A DNA stretch of 35,862 nucleotides, from positions 1 to 35,862 of the forward strand of contig CAMZDX010000009.1 of the NCBI GenBank assembly GCA_947305505.1, in the 5' to 3' direction. Positions 15,958 through 25,500 of the stretch are shown one piece after another; position 1 is the first letter of the stretch, and every line of letters begins with the position of its first letter. The position numbers were made by a program, and so were the translations under genes. The notes under the pieces are model-generated. The model did no database searches and was not told the DNA's origin. It saw only the letters and a program-made list of their open reading frames with translations. The DNA is from an uncultured bacterium (GTDB lineage: Bacteria; UBP6; UBA1177).

Positions 15958-17238
15958 ATGCAAGAAACTGGAAATGCCAAAATAGAAAAGATTCTTTTTT
16001 ATCTTGTGCTGATATTCTCATGTTTGGCATATATTGGTTATTATTTTTATGCAAGACGAAACGGAATTCCGTTATTAATATCTTATAGTAGAAGCAACCA
16101 GGCAATGATGGAATATAATCCTCCATTTGTTATGTTTTTCCGATTTGGTAAGGATGTATGCGTGGCGTTGCTATTGTTTGTTGAAATGTTTACTATGAAC
16201 AGAACTGTGCGAGTAAAAATTTTTATAGCCATGTTGTTTTTGGCAATATATGGTACGGCGATTTCGCTTTTAAATGATGCACCGCTCAATACTATTATCT
16301 CTGGCTACAGAATGATTTTGTTCTTTTCGGCTTTTGCGATGTTCTTTAATTCAAAGTATAAGCTATATATTTCGCTAAAAACTTTTTTGAGATTAATTAC
16401 TGTTCTGCTTTTAATAAATACAATAATTGCAGCAATTCAGGCTTTTGATGTGCTTGGTTTTGATTTTATGCGTATAGGGCAGGAATCATACAGGTTTATG
16501 GGTTTGTTTCCCGCAGGGGCGGCGTTTGCTTTTTATAGCTTCGGCGTTGCTCTATTTGCCTATATAATAGATGAGCATACAAAAGTTTATCATAAGAATT
16601 GTATGATGATATTTATTATATCCTTTATTGGCTGTTATTTATCTGGAACACGAAGTTCTATGATTAACTTATTGATAGTTTTATTCATTTACCTTGTTAA
16701 CCGATCTGGCATAAAAAGGCTTCAAAAGATTTTTGTCTTAATGTTTCTAGCCTTTCCAGTAGTTGTTTACATTATTCAATTCGCTACTAATTGGGCAAAC
16801 AGAGGATCAATATTCGAAAATGCCCTCGAGGGGGGACGATTTTCAATTTTTATGAATTCTATATTTGGGCAATCGACGGTGAATATTGTGCTGGGAAATG
16901 GAATTGGTGCTGGAAGTAATTCTGCAACGGAATTTAATAGACTTGTATCTGGTGATTTGTTGTTTCTTGATGGAACATTTACAACATTGCTTTATCAATT
17001 CGGCGTTCTGGGTCTTATTTTGTCCTTGATTTTTATATGGCGGATTACGAAAAAAGTTTATTTTAGAAAAGGATTGCTTGATACAACATTGTTTACAGGA
17101 ACCATACTTCTTCAGTGTTTGACTACCAATGTGTTGGAGGCTTTCGCATTACTTGCGATGTTGTTTGTTTGCTATTATGCGTTGATAGAAGGAGACAAGA
17201 TTTTTTGCGAACTTAGAGCGGAGAATGTGAACTCGTGA
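15958..17238 (+). CDS. wzy: O-antigen polymerase (Wzy-like)
   Basis: This integral membrane protein has about ten or more hydrophobic segments separated by short loops. It includes LFYLVLIFSCLAYIGYYFYA at the N-terminus and a large loop before the last helices that contains SGTRSSMINL and later LGNGIGAGSNS. These arginine- and glycine-bearing periplasmic loops match the Wzy/O-antigen ligase fold, and one Wzy is expected beside Wzx. It would link lipid-carried repeat units in the periplasm. I start at ATG 15958 rather than the TTG at 15949. The TGA overlaps the GTG of the next gene (GTGA). An O-antigen ligase (WaaL) would look similar, but locus position favours polymerase. Confidence 0.75.
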   Translation: MQETGNAKIEKILFYLVLIFSCLAYIGYYFYARRNGIPLLISYSRSNQAMMEYNPPFVMFFRFGKDVCVALLLFVEMFTMNRTVRVKIFIAMLFLAIYGTAISLLNDAPLNTIISGYRMILFFSAFAMFFNSKYKLYISLKTFLRLITVLLLINTIIAAIQAFDVLGFDFMRIGQESYRFMGLFPAGAAFAFYSFGVALFAYIIDEHTKVYHKNCMMIFIISFIGCYLSGTRSSMINLLIVLFIYLVNRSGIKRLQKIFVLMFLAFPVVVYIIQFATNWANRGSIFENALEGGRFSIFMNSIFGQSTVNIVLGNGIGAGSNSATEFNRLVSGDLLFLDGTFTTLLYQFGVLGLILSLIFIWRITKKVYFRKGLLDTTLFTGTILLQCLTTNVLEAFALLAMLFVCYYALIEGDKIFCELRAENVNS

Positions 17239-18278
17239 AAGTAGGAACAATAACTTTTCATTGGGTAAATAATTATGGTGCGGTTTTACAAGCCTATGCT
17301 TTGCAACAATATTTGTTAAGTAAAGGCTTTGACACTCAAATTATAGATTACCGTCCAAGATTAGTGATTTTAAGACAATATTTTCTTGCTTTGAAAAGTA
17401 GGGAGTTTCCCTTTTTTAAACAAGAAAAACAATTGAAAAATTTTAGAAAAAAATATCTTAATCTTACAAAAAAAAGTTATCCGACAAACAATAGTCTCAA
17501 GAAGGAGCATTTTTCATTTGATGCCATAATTGCCGGAAGTGATCAGATATGGAACGAGAGTTTTTCTCTTAGAGCTGAAGGGAGACCTACTCTTAGTTAT
17601 TTTCTAAATTTTGCATCATCGAGTGTTAAGCGCATAAGTTATGCTGTAAGTTTTGGTTTTCATAAGCCTATTGAACGTTATATTGAGGTCGTAAAAGACG
17701 AGATAAAAAAGTTCCGTGCGATCAGTGTGAGAGAAGAGGATGGAAAAGACATTGTGGCGGCATTTTCTCTTCTTAGTGAAGTCGTATGCGACCCTACAGC
17801 TTTGCTGAAAAAAGAAGATTATGAAAAAATAGCGAACAAGGACTTGTTTAAACCCATGAAAGTTTTTGCATATATACTTCGCAAAAATCAGACTGATGCG
17901 TGGAAAACTGCACAATATGTCGGAAACATTTATGGTGAGAAAATTTCCGAGAATAAGTTCTGCGACTCGATGGAAAATTGGCTTGCGAGCATATTGAATT
18001 CTGAAATAGTTGTGACAAACTCATTTCATGGATTAATGCTTTCAATAATAATGAATAAGCCTTTTGTGGCTGTGACCATACAGGGCTCAGGAATGAATAG
18101 CCGCATTACAACGCTACTCTCCAAAGTTGGTTTGATGCCAAGGATTGTTGAACAATTTTCGGAAGACAGGGTTAAATCTATATTGTCTGAAAAGATAGAT
18201 TGGGATGTCGTTAATGATAGAATGAGTCAACTCAGAGCTACCGGTGTGGATTTTTTAAACAGAGCTCTTGAACAATAA
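17235..18278 (+). CDS. polysaccharide pyruvyl transferase family protein (second copy)
   Basis: This 347-residue member of the same family as the gene at 7010 starts VGTITFHWVNNYGAVLQAYA (with the NYGxxLQ motif). It has AGSDQIWNE and later VTNSFHGLMLS with the conserved histidine. The two copies are clearly diverged, so they probably treat different sugars. Translation starts at GTG, overlapping the Wzy stop by 4 bp. The flippase follows 3 bp later. Its matching FrhB-like partner is two genes downstream at 19814 instead of adjacent. Product and acceptor remain unknown. Confidence 0.83.
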   Translation: MKVGTITFHWVNNYGAVLQAYALQQYLLSKGFDTQIIDYRPRLVILRQYFLALKSREFPFFKQEKQLKNFRKKYLNLTKKSYPTNNSLKKEHFSFDAIIAGSDQIWNESFSLRAEGRPTLSYFLNFASSSVKRISYAVSFGFHKPIERYIEVVKDEIKKFRAISVREEDGKDIVAAFSLLSEVVCDPTALLKKEDYEKIANKDLFKPMKVFAYILRKNQTDAWKTAQYVGNIYGEKISENKFCDSMENWLASILNSEIVVTNSFHGLMLSIIMNKPFVAVTIQGSGMNSRITTLLSKVGLMPRIVEQFSEDRVKSILSEKIDWDVVNDRMSQLRATGVDFLNRALEQ

Positions 18279-18281
18279 GTC

Positions 18282-19817
18282 ATGAATCAGAGAAAGCTGG
18301 GATCAATCATATCTTATTTGCAAATGATTTTGACTATGATTGTCAGCATTCTCTATACTCCTTACATGATTCAAAAACTCGGACAAAGTGAGTATGGATT
18401 ATACAACACTGCAGCGTCCACAATATCCATGCTATCAATTTTGAGTCTTGGTTTTGGTAGCGGATATATCAGATATTATGCGATCTATAATCAGAAAGAC
18501 GATAAGGAATCAATCTACAGACTGAATGGTCTGTTCCTTAAAATATTTACGGTAATAGGTCTTGTCAGCTTGTTATGCGGACTGTATATCGCAAATAATC
18601 TCGAAATGGTTTTCAAAGATGGATTGACGGTTGATGAATATGGTTTGGCGAAGATTTTGATGATTTTGCTGACCGTTAATTTGGCAACTTCATTCCCCAT
18701 GAGTGTTTTTTCCCATATCATAGGTGCTCATGAAAGATTCGTGGTCCTTAAACTGATCGGGATCATGAAAACTGTTTGCGGTCCGTTGGTTACTATTCCC
18801 TTACTTTTTGCCGGATTCCGCTCTATTGCAATAGTCAGCGTAACACTTGGTTTTTCATTGACGGCTGATGCCATATATTTCTATTATGTTTTGTTAGTAC
18901 TTAAACAGCGTTTCTGGTTTTCCGGCGGCGAGAAGGGCTTGCTGAAAGAACTTGCGATTTATACATCGTTTATAGCGGTTAACATAATCATAGATCAGAT
19001 AAACTGGAATATAGGAAAGTTGTTGCTGGCAAGGTATAAAGGTACAATTGCTGTTGCTATATATTCAGTAGGTTATACTCTGAACACATATTACAACATG
19101 GTTTCAACGGCTGTTTCTAATGTTTTCACTCCGATGGTCCATGGGATAGTTAATAAATATAAAAATGAAAAGGAAGAACAAAAAAAAGAACTTACAGGAC
19201 TTTTTACGCGAGTCGGACGTGTTCAGTTGTTAATACTCGGACTCTTTGCGACTGGTTTGGTATTGTTTGGAAAACCCTTCATTGCCGTGTGGGCAGGCAA
19301 AGGTTTTGATGATGCATATTATGTTGTTCTGCTTTTGGCTCTCCCTGCAACAATTCCTTTAATTCAGAATGTGGGAATAGAAATTCAGCGTGCAATGAAC
19401 AGGCATCAGTTCCGCGCTATTGCTTATTTTATAATGGCTTTATTAAATCTGGCGGTTTCTATCTATCTGTGTCAGCTGTGGGGTCCGGTTGGAAGCGCAA
19501 TCGGCACAGGTGCTTCCATGATTATTGCAAACGGTATAGCCATGAATATTTATTATTCCAAAAGATGCAATCTTGATATTCCTTATTTCTGGAAAAACAT
19601 CATGCGAGTTCTTCCCGGTATGCTTATTCCATCGGTGCTTTTTGCTTTGTTGACAAATTGGATGCCGGTTTCAAATTCTTTAAAAACAATAGCGCTGTGG
19701 ATATCGGGTTATACGCTGGTTTATTGTGCGAGTGTTTGGTTCCTGAGTATGAATTTATATGAAAAGGATCTTGTTCTTCGCATTTTTAAACGCATTAAAA
19801 ATAGAGGGAATCAATGA
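18282..19817 (+). CDS. wzx: Wzx-type polysaccharide flippase
   Basis: This 511-residue membrane transporter of the MOP superfamily has about 12-14 predicted helices. It begins MNQRKLGSIISYLQMILTMI, then has the typical TPYMIQKLGQSEYGLYN segment of PST/RfbX flippases. Repeated hydrophobic blocks continue to the end, with a charged loop near residue 290 (NKYKNEKEEQKKELTG). It should move undecaprenyl-linked repeat units across the inner membrane for Wzy. It lies 3 bp after the pyruvyltransferase and its stop overlaps the next ATG by 4 bp (ATGA). A distant relation to other MATE-like exporters is excluded by context. Confidence 0.88.
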   Translation: MNQRKLGSIISYLQMILTMIVSILYTPYMIQKLGQSEYGLYNTAASTISMLSILSLGFGSGYIRYYAIYNQKDDKESIYRLNGLFLKIFTVIGLVSLLCGLYIANNLEMVFKDGLTVDEYGLAKILMILLTVNLATSFPMSVFSHIIGAHERFVVLKLIGIMKTVCGPLVTIPLLFAGFRSIAIVSVTLGFSLTADAIYFYYVLLVLKQRFWFSGGEKGLLKELAIYTSFIAVNIIIDQINWNIGKLLLARYKGTIAVAIYSVGYTLNTYYNMVSTAVSNVFTPMVHGIVNKYKNEKEEQKKELTGLFTRVGRVQLLILGLFATGLVLFGKPFIAVWAGKGFDDAYYVVLLLALPATIPLIQNVGIEIQRAMNRHQFRAIAYFIMALLNLAVSIYLCQLWGPVGSAIGTGASMIIANGIAMNIYYSKRCNLDIPYFWKNIMRVLPGMLIPSVLFALLTNWMPVSNSLKTIALWISGYTLVYCASVWFLSMNLYEKDLVLRIFKRIKNRGNQ

Positions 19818-20971
19818 TTCAAATAACAGATAAAGCTCAATGCTCTGGCTGTGCTGCTTGTGCTAATGTGTGCCCGAAAGATTGTATAGCGATGCAACCG
19901 GACGATCTTGGTTTTTTGTATCCTCAAGTTGATTCAAGTATTTGTGTTAATTGTAATCGTTGCACGAAAGTGTGTCCCGTTCTGAATAAAAGCACGTTGA
20001 AAGCAGATTGCGAAGAAAGAACATACGCTGTTAAGAACAAAAATCACAACATCAGAATGAGCAGTTCATCGGGTGGAGTTTTTTCTCTTCTGGCTCAAAA
20101 AATTATTGCTGAAAATGGGGTGGTTTTCGGTGCAAAATTTAATGGAAAGATGGAAGTAGTTCACGATTTTGCTGAAACAATCGAAGATCTTGCCGATTTC
20201 CGCGGTTCAAAATATTTACAGAGCAAAGTAGGTGATTCTTATTCGAAAGCCAAAGAATTCCTTGATTCCGGCCGACCGGTGCTTTTTACTGGAACACCGT
20301 GCCAAGTTTACGGTTTGCGCAATTATTTAGGACAACAATATGAAAATCTGCTTGCTCTTGATATTGTTTGTCATGGAGTGCCTTCCGCAGCGGTATTTGA
20401 AAAATACATCTTATACAGAGAAGAAAAAAAAGGCTCCAAAGCTAAATCAATGACATTTCGCAATAAGGCGAACGGATGGAAAAACTACGCGATAGTTATA
20501 GATTTTGAGGATGGCTCAAAGTATGTTATGCCCCATGGGAAAGATGAGATGATGAGAGTCTATTTGAGTAATTACGCAATGAGACTATCTTGCCATGAAT
20601 GCCATTTTAAAGGAAAAAATAGAGCAAGTGACATTACTTTGGCAGATTTTTGGGGCGCGAAACAGGTGGTGCCGCAATTAGATGATGACAAAGGGCTTTC
20701 TTGGGTTATATGCCGTTCTCAGAAAGGATTTGAGTATTTGCAAAGCATACTTGCTGAGACAGAAAATCAGCCGGTTAATTATGATGAAGTTGTAAAATAT
20801 AATATGTCTGCTGAAATTTCATCGCCAAAACCTAAAAATGATGACAAATTCTGTGAAGAAATATTGAGAGAACCTTTTGATAAAGTTGTCGAAAAATACT
20901 GCAGAATCTCGTTCGCAAGCAGAGTTAAACGAAAAATCAAATCAATTGTTAAAAGGATGTTGGGAAAGTGA
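19814..20971 (+). CDS. FrhB-like Fe-S flavoprotein, second copy
   Basis: This 385-residue protein has the same plan as the product of 8122: two [4Fe-4S] motifs at C10-x2-C13-x2-C16-x3-C20 and C44-x2-C47-x2-C50-x3-C54, then F-T-G-T-P-C-Q near residue 154, and a CHECHFKGKNRASDITLADF segment further on. The C-terminus is basic (RVKRKIKSIVKRML), suggesting membrane or glycolipid contact. It overlaps wzx by 4 bp and is the last glycan gene before the defence islet. Its enzymatic role in glycan loci is not established. Association with pyruvyltransferases suggests related substrate handling. Confidence 0.83.
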   Translation: MIQITDKAQCSGCAACANVCPKDCIAMQPDDLGFLYPQVDSSICVNCNRCTKVCPVLNKSTLKADCEERTYAVKNKNHNIRMSSSSGGVFSLLAQKIIAENGVVFGAKFNGKMEVVHDFAETIEDLADFRGSKYLQSKVGDSYSKAKEFLDSGRPVLFTGTPCQVYGLRNYLGQQYENLLALDIVCHGVPSAAVFEKYILYREEKKGSKAKSMTFRNKANGWKNYAIVIDFEDGSKYVMPHGKDEMMRVYLSNYAMRLSCHECHFKGKNRASDITLADFWGAKQVVPQLDDDKGLSWVICRSQKGFEYLQSILAETENQPVNYDEVVKYNMSAEISSPKPKNDDKFCEEILREPFDKVVEKYCRISFASRVKRKIKSIVKRMLGK

Positions 20972-20996
20972 GTGTAGGGGTGGGGAAGGAAACTAA

Positions 20997-21062
20997 ATGA
21001 TTGATGTCGGGGAATTTGTGAAAAAGATTCTTGAAATAGAAAGGACAGGAGGGGAAAGATGA
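20997..21062 (+). CDS. possible short ORF (21 aa) ahead of the SIR2 gene
   Basis: AAGGA precedes an ATG opening MIDVGEFVKKILEIERTGGE, then R and TGA. The TGA overlaps the ATG of the SIR2-like gene (ATGA), and its last codons carry that gene's AGGAGGGG ribosome binding site. It looks like either a coupling leader or the surviving 5' end of a gene cut by the islet's arrival. No family is recognised. Confidence 0.3.
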   Translation: MIDVGEFVKKILEIERTGGER

Positions 21063-22525
21063 AAAAGTATGGTTTTCTTTTCGGAGCGGGTGCTGAATTG
21101 GCATATAATATGCCTTCTGGAGGTCAATTTGCGCTTGATATTTTTAGATACGACACATATGAGGCAAAACAGAATTTCAAAAAGATGAGGGATACGGTAG
21201 ACTCAAAAACTTTATATGCTAATCACTGGCTTCCGGGAAATTATAAGACAAAGAATATAAGTGTATTTGGGAAATCTATCTTTCAAAATATCATAATGAG
21301 TACAATAGAGCATAGAAAAAATCAGATTATAGAGAAAATAAATGCCTTCGATGATATTGCTCGTGAGTTTTCGAACGACAAGGTAGAGTCTGCCTTTAAT
21401 AATATTTTGGGAGAGTCTGTGTCAAATGTTTGTTTGGCGCAAGATGTCGCATATAATGATGTCTTTAAAAATGGAAACAAGCTTTTTGAAAGCAATTACT
21501 TTTCCGCATTGCTTATGCTTTACAAGAAAATTTCTAATAAGCAAAAGTTGGGAAGTGTATTATTTTCTATTATGCAGTTGCAACTTGGTGCATTAAGTGA
21601 GGAGGTGACAAGCAATATAAACGATAATCTGTTTGCTAAAAAGGATGATGAAATTGATTTCTTTGATGATTTCGGAGAACTGATAAAACTTAATTATAAT
21701 GCTGCAGGAGCCTCGGGTTTGGAACTTTTATTTGATATGCATAAAGATGCAAATCCAACATCTGATGAAGATATTGTTATTCACTTCGCACAGACAATTC
21801 TTGAAGATATATATGCTGCGGTTTTAGATTATAAGACTTTGATTGATGCAAATTGGCATTATCTTTACAATCCATCATCTGATTGGGCAAAATTCTGCAA
21901 GATAGCGATTTTTCTTTTGACGGTTCACGATTATATTACAAAAAAAGGAACTGACGTGAATAAAAACAATGCAGCAGGATATTATGATATGCTGCAAATG
22001 GCATTGAAAAACGGACAGTATGAGGCATCTGTTATCGCTACAACGAACTACAATAATATTATCGAAGAAATTCTTAAACCAACAGCACCTATTGTTTATC
22101 TTAACGGGTCTGTTTCGATGTGGTATGATCCTTATTTAAACAAGATGGGAACTAAGAAAAGTTTGGATGATGTCGAACACCATATAATTGTTCCGCTACT
22201 TTTCACACAAAGTGGAACAAAGCCCATGACTTCTATAAGTATGTCGGAAAAATACGTTGATATGTATCGAGCGTGGAAAGAATCTGATGCGGTAGTTGTT
22301 GTGGGCTTTGGTTTCGGTGCAGATGATGAACACATTAACGGCATACTTAGGACACTTGTTAATGATGAAAATATAAGACTGAAGGTTGTTACTCTTGAAG
22401 GAAAAAATAACTCTAGACGAGATATAGCTAATAAACTTAAAGTAAAGGATGAGAGCAAAATAGATGTGATTTTAGTCGACCAGAATGGAAAGTGTAAAGG
22501 CAAGTCGTGGACTGAGTGTATTTAA
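21059..22525 (+). CDS. SIR2-like domain protein, probable defence effector
   Basis: This 488-residue protein has the outline of a bacterial SIR2-like NAD-processing effector. A glycine-rich FGAGAELAYNMPSGGQFA segment (8-25) binds NAD. ATTNYNNIIE (327-336) matches the T-T-N-Y-D-x-L-L-E motif. YLNGSVSMW (347-355) stands where most relatives have H-G. VVVGFGFGADDEHIN (near 412-426) is the last nucleotide-binding motif. N349 replaces the usual catalytic histidine, which may mean altered or lost NADase activity. The middle (about 60-300) is helical and unassigned. AGGAGGGG precedes the ATG, and 15 bp separate it from the nuclease-STAND gene, so they form one transcription unit. Depletion of NAD on infection is the usual role of this class. 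Confidence 0.8.
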   Translation: MKKYGFLFGAGAELAYNMPSGGQFALDIFRYDTYEAKQNFKKMRDTVDSKTLYANHWLPGNYKTKNISVFGKSIFQNIIMSTIEHRKNQIIEKINAFDDIAREFSNDKVESAFNNILGESVSNVCLAQDVAYNDVFKNGNKLFESNYFSALLMLYKKISNKQKLGSVLFSIMQLQLGALSEEVTSNINDNLFAKKDDEIDFFDDFGELIKLNYNAAGASGLELLFDMHKDANPTSDEDIVIHFAQTILEDIYAAVLDYKTLIDANWHYLYNPSSDWAKFCKIAIFLLTVHDYITKKGTDVNKNNAAGYYDMLQMALKNGQYEASVIATTNYNNIIEEILKPTAPIVYLNGSVSMWYDPYLNKMGTKKSLDDVEHHIIVPLLFTQSGTKPMTSISMSEKYVDMYRAWKESDAVVVVGFGFGADDEHINGILRTLVNDENIRLKVVTLEGKNNSRRDIANKLKVKDESKIDVILVDQNGKCKGKSWTECI

Positions 22526-22540
22526 GAAGTTCGAGGTTAA

Positions 22541-25500
22541 GTGAAGACAGCTAGAAATTCATATAAAGGTTATACCTACCAGCATTATATTTTTACTCTG
22601 CTTCTTGCGAAGATGGATACAGAGAGGAAAATTGCCAGGATTATCCCTGAACCGACGGATACAAGGAATAATTTTGATGATGCATACGTTGAACTCTTGT
22701 CAGGCGAACGATACCGTCTCCAGGTAAAAAACTATAAAGACGTTAAGTTCACAGATATTCAGGTTGATACTGCGGCTCATGTTGTGAAAATCAAGAGCAA
22801 CCGGGATGAGTATGATCCGGCTGATAATAACATATTTGTTTTGAATGCGGATTTTGAGGTTCCATGTGACAATAAATTTCTTGATATCCCGGCGATGCAG
22901 AAGGATGGCATAATGATTGTCCCGCTTTCAGAAGATAATGTTGCTGATACGATAGATGGGCTGTATCAGCATGTAAGCCGGGAACTTCAGATAATTCAAT
23001 TCGGGTATAAATTAATATCATCAGGCAAGTTCGATGTGACCACAACTGATCTTCCTCCGATAAAAACTATTTCTACAGACTTGGATCGGGAGACCGTTGT
23101 TGTTCGCGGTGTGCCCGAAGATTTTCCTGTTGGTATTACACACTTTGAAGGAAAGCCGGGAGTAGGAAAGAGCCACTATGTAAATGAAATTATTGATGAG
23201 CATCCGGATTCCATCATTTATAGATTTTGGATCGGCACACAGGATCCAGAATTAAATGAACGATTGCGATATGATGTGTTTTTAGAACAGTTAGGTTTGT
23301 TAGCGTTCCAATCTCCGAAGTCCTTTACCGATGATGAACTCATAGAACAGTTATGCCGTATTAACAAGCTCGTTATTATTGATGGTTTGGATCATGTGGA
23401 AAACTATAATCCAAAGGAGCTTAGTAAGTTTATTGAATTCTTTGATAAGTTAAATAGACGACCTGCAAAAGTAGTAATATTGTCAAGACCGATGAAAGCT
23501 TCTCTTGCGTGGAAGAAAACGGAACAACTAACCGACTGGACTTACGATGAAACAGCTCTGTATCTTGCTGTTGCCCATTCAATTACAGATCTTAAAATAC
23601 AGAGAGCGATATATGATATTTCAAAAGGATATCCGATAGTTACATGTTTCGTTGCTGAGTACTACTTAAAATATCATGAACTCCGTGTAGACAAACCGAT
23701 TAATAGCATCTCTGACTACTATAACGAACTAATTTCTGATGTCGGAACGAAATCAGTATTAGGCATTTTTGCAGTTAATAATAGCTTCTTTACCTTCAAA
23801 GAAATAAAAGGTTTTTGTGATTCGTTTTCGTATAAGGTAATAAGAGAATTTATAAACGAATACTCGTATCTATTTGAAATTATAGCAAACAGGATATCCT
23901 TGATTCACGATAGTTTTAATACCTTCCTCAAACAACAAGAAGAAGAAAATGAGTGGATAACAACAATAAATCAGAAGGTCTACGAAAAGCTTTTGGCAGG
24001 TGATGTTGAGTACATGGCAAGGCTGTCCTCTTTCCATTTAGATGAGTCACAAATATGTAATATCATAAAGCAGTATTCTAACTTTGATGTTTTCGAAAAG
24101 CTGATGCTTAGTACTGTGGATTATAACTCAATAGCCACATTTTATGAGCAGTTGAGGCGTCTGCTTGATACACGGCCGGATATTCTCGATATATACCAAT
24201 ATTATTCATTTGCTCTTATTTTTCAGATTGTGACAAGAAATGACCTTGTTGGTTATGAAGATCTCGTTTTTCAAATTCTCGAATATCTTAAAAATCATGG
24301 AGGTGTCGAGAATCAGATATTCAGCTCAGGAATCATTTGGCAGGTATATCTCGCATGTGAAAAAGATCAGCCGGAAAGTATTAAGAGATACTTGGAAAAT
24401 ACCATGTATGGTAATGGACAAGTCAGATTAGCATATAAGTCTATAAATGATGAGATAGAGTTCTTTGACTGTCTGGATAATGAAACAGATGCATTAGAGT
24501 TGTTCCATCAAATAAATTCGATTGAGAATTACAGTCTGAAAAAATCAGAATTGTTGCAAAAATACCTTGTTGCAGCATGGATTCAGCAGAATCCCAAGTT
24601 GCCTTTTTTTAATGAGTTTAGGAGTTTCGTGGAAAATGACAATGCGGATCAAATCTATATTGCACTTCAGTCAGCATATCATTTTGATAAATACGATATT
24701 CAGAATGTTTGTTATTCTGTAAGATACAGGTTGCATGAATTGGGTTTTTTCGGGGAAAAGAATATTTGCCGGCAAGGGAGCATACTTAGTATTGTTAAAG
24801 AAAAAGCACCAGAAGGATCGTTTGAAGTTGTACCGGCGGTTTTGTCTTTTCTGCGATTGGCAAATCATGAAAATAGAACAGCGGATATTTACAACATCAA
24901 TTATGTATGGAGTATGTATTCTCAGCGTAAGGATTACAGTGTTTGTACGATAGATTCAGCTTTGTGTGCCTATGAACGAGCAGGTCTGATAGATGAATCA
25001 GATTCCTTCGAGATAATATGCAGATTGATGGAACAGTCGGAAAAGGGAATCCGGCATTTGCTCTCATCATATATTGATTTGAAAGGACCGGAGTATGTGA
25101 AACGCTTAGTAAAATCAGAAAAGATATTTGATATAAAATCTCAAGTGGATTTTTTTGAAATAGATCCTGAAAATATAAATTGCCTTCCAGAAAACATAAT
25201 AAGAAAGCGTTTGACAAATTTGATTGATCATTACAGTTGGAGCGAGGAGATAGATGGTAGTGAAGTCAGGAATGTTTTGAGATCTGACTATGCGAAGCTG
25301 ATTTGTAATGTTTTGAGTTCCTTGGACAAGAAGGTTAAGGGCGGACTTGATGATGAAGAAATAAGTATTCTTGATAAATACGTGGTAGAGTATATTCGTG
25401 AGAATAATACGGATATTGAGACGGAGTATTTGCCCTTCAGAGACGGATGCATAAGCAGAGAGGATTTTGATTATATCAAAGAAAATCATATATCCGTCAT

